Shown: positions 1 through 9,854 of the stretch, piece by piece
Layout of the letters: the number at the start of each line of letters is the position of its first letter
Numbering within the stretch: position 1 is the first letter of the stretch
Assembly (NCBI RefSeq): GCF_033297395.1
Contig: NW_027041826.1
Location: 410,720 to 474,719, forward strand
DNA from: Canariomyces notabilis
Lineage: Eukaryota; Ascomycota; Sordariomycetes; Sordariales; Chaetomiaceae
DNA: 64,000 bases
Direction of reading: 5' to 3'
Translations under genes and position numbers: made by a program
The notes under the pieces: model-generated
Seen by the model: the letters and a program-made list of their open reading frames with translations, nothing else
Database searches by the model: none
What the model was told of the DNA's origin: nothing

Positions 1-323
1 CTGATTGTACATACACAGTCTTCATGGGCTGCACTGATATCCCTGGGAATTCCATGGCTGATTGAGGCTTGCCCAACGACAGCCAATACCTCCAGAGAAC
101 CTCAGTTGACTCAGAACGGGCTCCCCGGTGTTGAAACTGGCAACCAATGCTGGCTTGATCGGAATGTCAGGTGCCCACACCGTCACGATACTGCACCATT
201 GAAACTTATGGGGCTAAGCTTCTGTAAACGACGACTGAACCTCCATTTGCTGCTCGGACAACAACCAATTTACCAGCCCACAGCACGACACCATACCGAC
301 CGTAATTTCTCCAATCGCGCACC

Positions 324-1052
324 ATGTCCTCCTCGATACCTCTCCAAGTAGCCGAAACCATCCAAACAGCCCATCTCCAGCGCGACCCTTCTCCCCAACA
401 CGACCTGAACCCGTCGACAGCGGCCGACAAGAGGGAGCCCGTCCACCTAGAGCCCGTTGCCCATCACCATCACCATCATCACACCTACGATGGCGGAATT
501 GACGAAGATGAAGGGGAAGGGGAAGGGGAAGGGGAAGGGACCGAGTTAGAAGAAGAGGAGGAGGACGAGGACCTGTACCAGCGCTCGCGCATCAGGCCGC
601 ATCAACGGCGCGGCGGGCGGCGTCAACCCGGGCAACACCACCTCCCGCCCATGCCCGACCTCCGCTTCGAACAGAGCTACCTGCACAGCATACGCAACGC
701 CGACACGTGGTGGAAGGTTGGGTGGATCACGGTGAGGGACCAGGTAAGACTTTCCTGGCAGTCAAAGACACGCAACATCTTCAGTCTTGAGGGCTATTGT
801 TTTGCAAGCTAATCTACCTTGCACTGGACGGACCGGAAGCCTGAAAGCTGACATGGAGGCTTTCAATAGGTCATGATGCCCTTCGTGCAGGGCATTCTCT
901 ACAACCTAGCTATCTGCGGCTGGCAATACTGGAACCGGAACGCTCGTTTGAGCGGGTCATCGTTAGGGGCGCGGTTGCGCCGTTGGTGGTGGGGGGTCAA
1001 CAACTGGCCGATCCCACCTGAGAAGGGGAGTTCTTCGAGGCGGGTGCAATAG
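324..1052 (+). CDS. DUF1770/Atg43-family membrane protein
   Basis: Two exons, 324-743 and 870-1052, joined by a GTAAGA...TAG intron, give 200 residues. The N-terminal half is disordered: seven consecutive His at residues 47-53, then Glu-Gly repeats and an acidic run (about 59-83) encoded by a GGGGAA microsatellite. The conserved part starts near residue 110 with a Trp-rich segment (W129, W130, W134) and continues into a single likely membrane segment (about 143-161), then a basic, Trp-rich tail. This order matches the fungal DUF1770 family, whose fission yeast member Atg43 is an outer mitochondrial membrane mitophagy receptor. Mitochondrial location here is inferred from the family. I see no clear Atg8-interacting motif in the acidic region; the only W-x-x-V matches are W129 and W134, beside the membrane segment. 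The start codon has a good context (cacc before ATG). It converges on the next gene, with 296 bp between the stop codons. Confidence 0.82.
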
Positions 1053-1348
1053 CAATTGGGGCCAAGCCGTGGATGATCATGGACGCTTGTCACATATGTA
1101 TTTTGCCCAGTAAGATAAATTCATTCGTCATTCAGAACGAAGAGTCTAGCCGCAAATCGATCAAGCTCGCTTTTCCATCTTGCCATGGTTTAGAAGCTAC
1201 CCTGCTTGCAAACACAGATAGCCCGCCCGAAAAGTGCCTTCCTAGCTGAGGATCGAGGAACCTCCATGTCTTAAAGATGCCCTTAACTCCATCTCAAAAG
1301 CAATGTTCAGCAACGCTCGCATGGAACCTTTGCAGCTCTCCGCATCCC

Positions 1349-3542
1349 CTACTCCGGGGAGCTAGCATTAGCTAGCTGGCGGACGGGCTGTGGCATCTCC
1401 GGGCTCCCTCTAAAAGCCAGAGATGTCGGGGGTTCGCTTGTTGGAGTTGGGGGAGACTTGGCCGCCAGGCCAGCGTCAGCCATGGGCTGCTTGGCTTCAG
1501 CCTGTTTGACTTCAGGCTCCGTAAGCTTGTCGACCTCGGCTCCCGGCCTCTCGACCGCCTCAGGCGCCGTCGCCTGTTTCGTAACAACCGCGATGACCTC
1601 GGCCGCTGGCGGCTCAGGCTCGGGCTCGAACGGTGTCTCCTGGCCGGCTTCAGTAGCTTCGCTAGACTCGGACTCGTCGCTAATAACGACATTTCTGTGC
1701 GCGGCCCTCGGCCGCTTGTGTTGCTGATCTACAACAACCGGAGGGCCAGGGATTTGTCGCACTTTGTTATTCTCATCAAAGGCGACTCGAACGGGGAATT
1801 TGAACATGTAGCTGGAACTTGGCCTGTCCTCGAGGTCTTCGTCCAGCAGTTCCTCATCCTCAAACTCTTCCTCATCCTCATCCTCCTCATCTGGGATGTG
1901 CTCGTCTTCCTCGTCATCCCCGAAGTCGGGCTCAGATCCCTCTTCGGACTCATCCGACTCGTACTCCTCGCTCTTCCGCTTCCTCGATGTCCAGCCGTTC
2001 GTGCCGTGGTTGACAGCGGCAGATCGGCGCGGGCGCCCTGTACGGCCAACGGCTTCATCTTTCATCTCCGAATCATCGGCATAAGCATCTCCTTGGACGC
2101 TCGTCGAGGCACTGGGGGGGCCGGTGCTGGCGCTCTCCGCGTTCAGTCGGTTCGGCGCTCTAACTTGCCGACCGCTGGCTGTGGTGACAGGGCCGCTCGG
2201 CTCTGCCGGTGTGTGGTTCCTGGTATTGCGCGTTGAACGGCGGGTGGTTGAATCCGAATAGAAGTCGGCCTCGTCGTCGGAATATGTATACTTCATGCGC
2301 TTTCCTCTCGTACGGCCCTCGTAGAGCGAGAAGCCCGGTTCCGGGCGCCTGAACTGTTCCTTGCGCATCTGGCGGTACTCCCTCCGGCGCCGCTTCTCCT
2401 CTGTGGCCTCAAATCGGGGTATGCTGTTGAGGATTCTTTTGGCAAACGCTTTTGCCTTGGGACCACCATCCTGGGATTCCAGCTTCTCGGCAAGGGTTTT
2501 GAGCTCATCGATGCTGCCGGCAACACTCCACCAAGTTCGCTGTAGGCCAGCAGGGTTGCTCTCTCTGTATACGCGGAACGAGGTATCGTCGTTTCCCTCG
2601 ATAAGGTAGTACCGCCGTTTATCGCCGTCGCTGCCCCAGGGCTGCACACTCAAGGGGATGTTCAGGTCGTCCTCGTGCCGGTTCTTGTATTGCTGAGAGA
2701 TTATCGTCCTAACTGCGTCCGATGATGAAAGCGTCCACTGCACCAGGGTGCGCAGTAGAGTGAGCTAGGCGCGCTAAGTCAGCGATAGGCTCAGGACAGA
2801 TGCATGCCCACAATGTGCCCAGCCCGTGTATTTTGCACATACCCGTTGCACTGGCGTCATGGAGGCAAACGTGGCGGAGCCGGAGAGGGGATTTTGGCTT
2901 TCCCAGTCCTTCGCCCACTGCCCCTTGTGTGTCTGAACGGCTTCTTCGAGCGCACGATTGTAATGGCCGGGCCTGGAGATAGAGCGCGATCAGTAACTCG
3001 AGTCTTCCAGCACCTGTTTGCCCTTGACCGAGGTTTTCAACGTACTTGACATCTTGCTTGCGGTTCAGGAGCAGGCCCAGCAAGGCGCACAGAAAATGCT
3101 CGACGCGCTCGCCTGGAACCGCCTCAACAACATCGCGCTCCAGCTCTTGGGGCCCGAAATTTGCTAAACTTTTGGGAAACGCTTCGGTGAAGCGGGCACG
3201 GAACATGACAATGAACTGCAAAGGTCAAAGTTAGCTTTGCACGTAGCCGGGATGCAGTCGCGATCTTTCGCGTTGCAGCATGGAAAATACGCGAATGGCG
3301 GCGTCTTTACGTACAGCAATGTCTGGGTTATCAGCTAACACATATTCATGAGGCGGCGAGGGTTCCCTCTTGGGTCGGGGGGGCGTCTTTTCCTCGGGCT
3401 CCAAGGCTGGGTTTCGGTCGACCTTGTGGAAGAATTTCAGGATGCCGTGTTTCTTCTCCAATTGGATGTCGGAATCATCTTCAGAAGGGGGGTCCGATAG
3501 AGAGGAAATCGATGACAACTCAGATGAATCGTCATCGGCCAT
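1349..3542 (-). CDS. WHIM/DDT-type chromatin remodelling accessory protein
   Basis: Four exons on the minus strand (3315-3542, 3046-3215, 2843-2972, 1349-2764) give 647 residues; all introns are 73-99 nt with GT...AG. Residues about 62-135 form a helical DDT-like segment (the PHEYVLADNPDIA start, then an FGPQELE motif). Residues about 205-270 carry a WHIM-like block with the GSDGDKRRYYLIEG and RVYRES strands seen in WSTF/RSF1/CECR2-type proteins. The C-terminal 350 residues are disordered with long Asp/Glu runs and a basic patch, as is common in histone-handling proteins. Known members partner ISWI-family ATPases in the nucleus; that role is inferred from the domain order. I did not find a PHD finger or bromodomain. 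The exon 1 donor (GTACGT) sits inside a longer open frame, so a naive prediction would run on to a stop near 3233. The closest named orthologue is uncertain. Confidence 0.72.
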
Positions 3543-5535
3543 TTTGAATGTCGTTGACACGGGCGATGGTTGATGGCCGTTTGATAAGGTTGAGGCACGG
3601 CACGCGCGAAGTGGAGGAGTGACGGGAAGAGCACTTGGGAGGAAGATGGATCGGCTCTAAGAAATTACGTACCCGGCCGACAATGGCCAGGGACCCTCCC
3701 ACCTACCGGTCGGAAAGCTCGAGGTACATGATAGGTCCAATCACCGAAAGTAACTTGGGCAATGGTATGTTGTAATCGTACTTCCCGTCCACAAGGCTGC
3801 CTATGCTGGCGTCAACAGGCTCGTCCGCCCTCTTGTTGCTCCTTCCCAGCTCCAGTGCCAACTTGGATTCCATCACCACCAATCTTCGCCACCCGTTCCC
3901 CTTCTTCCCAACGCTCCCACAACCACACCCCAGAGAGCAAGTTCGCAACGGCAAACACTGGTTCCATGCAAATAGCCATAACATGCCTTCTGCCGCCAAG
4001 CCAGAGGAGGACGGCTAGCCCACTGCATTCTTGACCATTCATCAGCCCGGATAGGTCTGTTGGACTGGTTCAAGGTTGACAGGGTGATGCCCACCCTTTG
4101 GTGTTGACACCGTCGGTGATGTGGAGCGGGACTCCAATGCTGCGAGGCGGTCAGCTTCGCCCAAGCGTTCCCTCCCGAGGTCGAAACTGGCGGTTTCCTG
4201 TATCCACCCCCAACACCTGGGTGTTTTAGGCGTCAAAAACCAAGACTCTCTCCATCCAGGCGGTGATGTCGCCTCACCGGGCGTTTCGGTGGTTTTTACC
4301 GCGAGACGGCCATACCCATCACCTAGCATTGCGAGGGTTACCGCCCACAGAAGGAGCACGGCAGCCGCATCATCTACACTGCCAAAACTCAGCAGTTTCA
4401 TATAGCCACTCTCAGATTTCCCAACCCATCAATTCAATCATGAGCGACACAACGAAACGACGCTTGTCCTTTCGGTCCGCGGGTTTAAAACTGCAACCGC
4501 CCAAACAGTGGTCCTATGGCCCCTGGGATGCGATAACTGCGCGAAAGTCGTACCAGTGCCCAATTTGCTCGTGGCACAGGTGCACTTGCACTTGACCTGG
4601 CGGTGTCTGCGGAAACCGGCAATGCGATTGACGGTTTGAAGCCTGTTCCCCGGTTGGGAGTGGCCCGCCTCCCAATCGATTGATGAGATTTGGAGCGCGA
4701 TCTTGGGTTGTCATTGCGACCGGTTCCGCACTTCGGAATAACAGCCACATCGACCCAAACGCATGAAAACTCCCTTATCTCAATGAAGCATCTGAACCAG
4801 CTGGAACACTCTGCTCATCAACAGAGAGCCGATTTAGGACCTACTTATCGTTAGCATACGGTTAGATCAAGACAGATAGCAATGCGAGATCATAGTAAAT
4901 CATACATCGTGCCTGCTCTGCATAACCAGCTTAGTGTCGATTGGTATCATCGTGAGTCCTGGACGGCGCCATTCCAGAGGTTGCGAGGGGAGGAGTCACG
5001 AGGTTGAGGGAACACGGTCGGCACTTGCTGCTTTCGGCCTGATGGCAGAATTCGCGTACTGTGCGTATGAGGCTAAGACCAGCTGCCACACTGTGCGCCC
5101 CTAGCGTCACGGTGAGATCGATCGGGACAGAATCAAATAATTGTACTCGTACTTTGAGGTTTGATCATGGGAATTGAGCGTGCTGCAAAAATTAGAAGCA
5201 GACAAATACGCTCTTCCAGAACAATCTTTCTTTCCAGAGTGATCGCTCAGGTCACGTTGACGTGGTTCGAATCCTGGGAAGCACCGAACAGCCGCCTTAC
5301 GTCAGCAGTCGACGGGTCCACCTTGAAGTTCGTTCGGCTCCGTTAGCGCCACATCGGTTCCCCGCGTTAGGGCACTCAACAAGCCACACAGCCAAGAGTG
5401 GCTGCATCCACACAGAAATTTGGAAAATTATCGCTTTCACCATTTGGAGCTTTCTTGTGTCGCAGTCTCAACCTCTCTCAACCACCGATTCAGCCCAGTC
5501 CCTCGCCTCTACGTTTTCAAGGTAGGAAGGGCAAC
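3543..5535. other. Intergenic region, divergent promoters
   Basis: About 2 kb lies between the start of the WHIM protein gene (minus) and ribosomal protein uL2 (plus). It should hold both promoters. Open frames here are short and show no recognisable protein. A TTAGGG-type box (5364-5369) lies about 170 bp upstream of the uL2 start, a position where telobox-like elements occur in some fungal ribosomal protein promoters; that is only suggestive. A GGTTCGAATCC string near 5264 resembles a tRNA B box, but the flanks do not fold into a tRNA. Confidence 0.5.
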
Positions 5536-6588
5536 ATGGGTCGCGTCGTAAGTAAACCTCATTCCCGCATTTTTCGAATTCGTCGACCCGACTCGGCACC
5601 GAACCATCGATTACGGCGGGCGCCTGATGGAAAGAACCAATTCGCGAAATCGTACAAGTACAATGGGAATATGATGGTGCTAACCACTGCGTTTTTTGCA
5701 TCCAGATCCGCAACCAGCGTAAGGGCCGTGGCAGCATCTTCACTGCCAACACCCGCCTGCGGAAGGCCCCAGCGAAGTTCCGCACCCTCGACTATGCCGA
5801 GCGCCATGGCTACATCCGGGGTATTGTGAAGGAAATCATCCACGATCCCGGCCGCGGTGCTCCCCTCGCCCGTGTCGTTTTCAACTCGCCCTACAAGTTC
5901 AAGAAGGTCACCGAGACTTTCATTGCCAATGAGGGCATGTACACCGGCCAATTCATCTACGCCGGCAAGAAGGCCGCCCTGACCGTCGGCAACGTTCTTC
6001 CCCTGGCCTCCGTCCCCGAAGGTACCGTCGTTTCAAACGTCGAGGAGAAGGCTGGTGACCGCGGTGCTCTTGGCCGCACCTCCGGCAACTACGTCACCGT
6101 TGTCGGCCACAACCCCGACGAGGGCAAGACCCGCATCAAGCTCCCTTCAGGCGCCAAGAAGGTCGTCAGCAGCAGCGCCCGCGGCATGATTGGTATTGTT
6201 GCTGGTGGCGGTAGAACAGACAAGCCCCTCCTGAGTACGTTCCCGCGCGGCTGGAAAACGAATGGCTGGATGCTGGATAGCGGTTCTGACGAGTATTTAT
6301 AGAGGCCTCTCGCGCCAAGCATAAGTTCGCTGTCAAGCGGAACCGCTGGCCCAAGACTCGTGGTGTTGCCATGAACCCCGTGGACCATCCTCACGGTGGT
6401 GTAAGTGCTGGAAGCCCCGGGGAGTACTGGGAGGTGGCTGTATATCTGACACGGTTGTGCAGGGTAACCATCAACACATTGGTAAGGCGTCGACAATCTC
6501 GAGGTACGCTGCCCAGGGTCAGAAGGCGGGTCTTATTGCTGCGAGGAGAACGGGTCTGCTGCGGGGTACCCAGAAGACGAAGGAGTAA
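5536..6588 (+). CDS. rpl2: 60S ribosomal protein uL2 (L2/L8)
   Basis: Four exons (5536-5547, 5706-6234, 6303-6400, 6463-6588) give 254 residues, the same length as yeast Rpl2. The first exon encodes only MGRV before a 158-nt intron, a layout typical of fungal ribosomal protein genes. The product is a core protein of the large subunit next to the peptidyl transferase centre. Hallmarks seen are IRNQRKGRGSIF after the start, GRTSGNYVTV in the middle, and the conserved NPVDHPHGGGNHQHIGK loop that spans the exon 3/4 junction. The C-terminus reads AARRTGLLRGTQKTKE. Splice phases close exactly (0, 1, 0). Codon use is strongly biased to C-ending codons, as expected for a highly expressed gene. The identification is secure. 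Confidence 0.97.
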
Positions 6589-7205
6589 GGCTTTCATGTG
6601 TTCTTCATCTGGGCAAGGGGTTCATGGGATTGCATTGGTCATTTACTGCTTTGTGGTTACGGGACTGCTGAGGCGGACGGAAAACTTGTTCTTTCTGCAA
6701 GCAATCATGGCCGTGAATGAATTAAAGGATTCCCAAGCGCGCGGTAGGGACGAGGCTTGTTTTCACGGCAATGTACTCCAAATCCATCCGGAGTCGCAGG
6801 GAAACCCAAAACGTCGATGCAGTCAGAGAGGCCCTACTGAGAATACAGGGAACTCGCTTCCCTTGCCTCGGGGAAGAAAAGCTACCTAGACCGCTTCAAC
6901 GAGCCGTGACCAGGCCTACTGAAAGTGAGCTAGGGGTCAGGGTGATAGATTGACTGAATGAGCGAGCATTTCGCCAAGTCCTGACGTCAATCGTGAAGGC
7001 GGGATGCTTAGCTTTGCTCTCCAAGGCTGTTCTCAGAAAATATGAGATTCATCAGGGACCAAAGTGCAACCTACATTGACCTCTCTGATAGACATTCTCT
7101 AGCATTCGATATGTTGCATTTGACTTGGCCGCAGTACCTTGCCAAGCCCTTGTCCTATGATCTGAGCAAGCCGATGTTCTCTTTTCTCTAATCGGGAATT
7201 CTCCG
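6589..7205. other. Intergenic region with a CRE-like site
   Basis: This 617 bp stretch holds the uL2 3' region and the adenosine kinase promoter. A perfect CRE/ATF palindrome TGACGTCA lies at 6982-6989, about 220 bp before the upstream adenosine kinase ATG, so bZIP control is possible but untested. No coding frame here is convincing. Confidence 0.45.
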
Positions 7206-8799
7206 ATGGCGGTGGTAACTCGATTCAACCCCACCATCTTTCTGCCCCGCCTCTGCGCAGCTCGCTCAGTTTCTATCGGCAAGAGGGGCTCCAATTCTTT
7301 CCGCGCTTTCTCAACACACCACTCTCGTCAGTTCAGGAAAATGGCGTCCACAAAGGAGTACAGACTGCTCTGTCTGGAGAACCCTCTCCTCGGTAAGTAT
7401 ATGGGATGCTGATCTCCATTGAGTGCTCAATTGTGCACAATATTCATCTTGCGCTGCCCCTCTTCCTCTCTGCAAAGCGTCGGATCTCGGATTGTTCAGA
7501 CTAACAATGACCCTCAGACATTCAGGGGTTCGGCAATGAGGCCCTGCTGCAAAAGTACGGTCTCAAGGCGAACGATGCCATCCTGGCCGAGCCAAAACAC
7601 CTGGACATCTACGAGGACCTCCTGAATAACTACGATGCCAAGCTGATTGCCGGCGGCGCCGCCCAGAACACGGCCCGCGGCGCGCAGTACATGCTGCCGC
7701 CCAACAGCGTCGTCTACCTCGGCGGCGCCGGCGACGACAAGTACGCCGCCATTCTGCGCGACGCCTGCAAGCAGGCCGGCCTGCGCGTCGAGTACCGCGT
7801 CGACCCCAAGATCCCCACAGGCCGCTGCGGCGTTGTCATCACGGGCCACAACCGGAGCATGGTCACCGACCTGGGTGCCGCCAACCACTACGATCTCGAA
7901 CACCTGAAGCGGCCCGATATCTGGGCGCTCGTGGAGAACGCCGAGGCCTACTATGTCGGGGGCTACCACTTTACCGGTACGAGTCCTTCCTTCCTTCCCT
8001 TTGCCCCCTGTCCCCCAATCCCCCCAAATCGTCCGTTATCAAAGCTAACCTACCTCTTGCAGTCTGCCCTCCGGCCATCATGGAACTAGCCAAGCAAGCC
8101 GCGTCCAAGAACCGGCCCTTCATCCTCTCCCTTTCAGCACCCTTCATCTGCCAGTTCTTCAAGGAGCCCCTGGACGCGTCGGCGCCGTACTGGGACTACG
8201 TGATCGGCAACGAGGGCGAGGCCGAGGCGTACGCGGACTCGCACGGTTTGGGGACCAAGGACGTCAAGGAGATCGCCAAGGCGCTCGCGAACCTGCCCAA
8301 GGCCAACACGCAGCGCAAGCGTGTCGCCGTTATCACGCAGGGCACCGAGCCCACCATCGTGGCCGTCCAGGGCGAGGACGAGGTGCGCGAGTTCCCCGTG
8401 CACGAGATCTCCAAGGAGGAGATTAACGACACCAACGGCGCGGGCGACGCCTTTGCCGGCGGCTTCTGCGCGGGCATCGTCGAGGGGCGCCCGCTGGCCG
8501 AGTGTGTCGACATGGGCCAGTGGCTGGCCTCACTTAGTATCAGGGAGCTTGGTCCTTCGTAAGTGCTCTTTTGTTCTTTTTCACACTTTACTTCATGCCC
8601 CCTTTTTTCAATACGGTTTTCGCCAAGATAGATTGGTATTTGCAAGCTAGAGCGACTATGGGGTGATTCTCCTTACAGGCTATTCGCTCAGCCTCTGTAC
8701 CATCTCAACACTTCATACATCCTCTCAGGAAACGGTCACTAACCATCCGTTCCAATCTTCAGATACCCCTTTCCTAAGAAGACCTACCCCGGCAAGTAA
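7206..8799 (+). CDS. ado1: Adenosine kinase, with possible mitochondrial leader
   Basis: Exons 7341-7392, 7518-7976, 8063-8558 and 8763-8799 give 347 residues from the ATG at 7341. The enzyme phosphorylates adenosine to AMP with ATP, salvaging the adenosine released by the S-adenosylmethionine cycle, and so links to methionine synthase at 57.6 kb. PfkB-fold signatures seen are the N-terminal ENPLLDI strand, the GGAAQNTARGAQ substrate loop, and DTNGAGDAFAGGF, where D299 is the expected catalytic base. An in-frame ATG at 7206 adds 45 residues with no Asp or Glu, several Arg and Ser, and an RAFST-like cleavage region, which looks like a mitochondrial presequence. The 7206 ATG has a poor context (C at -3); the 7341 ATG has A at -3 and G at +4, so leaky scanning could yield both forms. 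The last exon is only 37 nt and follows a 204-nt intron. The span given starts at the upstream ATG. Confidence 0.95.
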
Positions 8800-9854
8800 A
8801 GGAGAGACAATCTCGCTACGCATCAACCTAGGTAGATGCGAGCAACCACCGGGTCTTTTCCATCTCAAGAGCAGGGCAGAACCAGAGCGGTTGCCCCTTT
8901 CTTTCCTTTTTCCAAGCAAATGGGCGTTGAGGCAATTTAACTTAGCATAACGCGGGGAAAAAATTACAGGCGGGCATGGCGGGCAGGATAGAAAGGTTTC
9001 AACAACAGCACAAAGGGATTATGTGAGTGTAATTATCTTGGGCGACTCATTTTTTTTTCTTGTTTTCTGGTTTTCTCTCGTCGTTGGGCCGTTTCCCTTT
9101 GCTGTCATCACGATTCCTCGTTGGGCGAAATTCAACCTTGAGACTCCCCCAGCATCCATCGGCTCAACCCCTCTCAAGCAATACTTCCAGAACTGCTGTC
9201 GAATAGAAGCTGATAGGAAGAGATGGAGAGCGAACTCAATTAAAGGGGCGTACCCATCTCCCTCATTCGTGAGAGAGAATCAAAGTGCGTTTCGCTGAAA
9301 TGAATCACAACCGAGTCAGACCGTTATGCGCTTGCTGAATACGCTGCCGCTGCCGTTGACGCCGCTGCCTGATGCCAACAGATGTTCCGCTGTGACATGC
9401 AATGAACGTCCCCATCTTTGCAGCAGGAATTTCTGACCAAGCTTGGTTTTGCGATCAAAGATGTCGTCGCTATCTCGGACGGCCGTATAGAGACTCGGGC
9501 GAGCGATGCCGTGTCCACGCGGGGGCACCAGTCAATCCATTGAGAACTGAGAGCTTTCGCACAGTGTTCTGGTTTGAACGGCCGAAAACGCAGTGACTTT
9601 CCCCTGGAGTTACTCGCTGAGTCCGTGCGCTAGAATATCAAGCCTGCCGGCTGCTCCAGCGTGTGCGGTTACATGGCTATTCTTGACGGGCGCGTGCCGA
9701 AGGCCAGGACGGCAAGGTCGTCATCTTCTTCAGCAGCCTCCAGGACACCGCCACCCAGACCAAAGCACCTGTCCAATTGCGATGCGAAGCATGCTACGGC
9801 CAATGGGCGTCAAAACACACACTCCGGCCTAGCCGGTGAAAAGACGCGGGTATA
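8800..9854. other. Intergenic region between convergent genes
   Basis: About 1.05 kb separates the stop codons of adenosine kinase and the Est1-like gene. It probably consists of two 3' untranslated regions. I see no gene, repeat or structured RNA that I can support. Confidence 0.5.

Noticed and set aside
1..323. Short open frames at the left edge
   Set aside because: They overlap the upstream region of the Atg43-like gene and show no protein features; a 3' untranslated region of an outside gene is possible but unsupported.
4440..4595. 51-codon open frame with CPICSWHRCTC near its end
   Set aside because: The paired cysteines hint at a microprotein, but there is no homology, codon bias or neighbouring exon to support it, and frames of this length are common by chance.
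5200..5290. GGTTCGAATCC string resembling a tRNA B box
   Set aside because: The flanking bases do not pair as a T stem, and no A box, anticodon arm or acceptor stem can be built.
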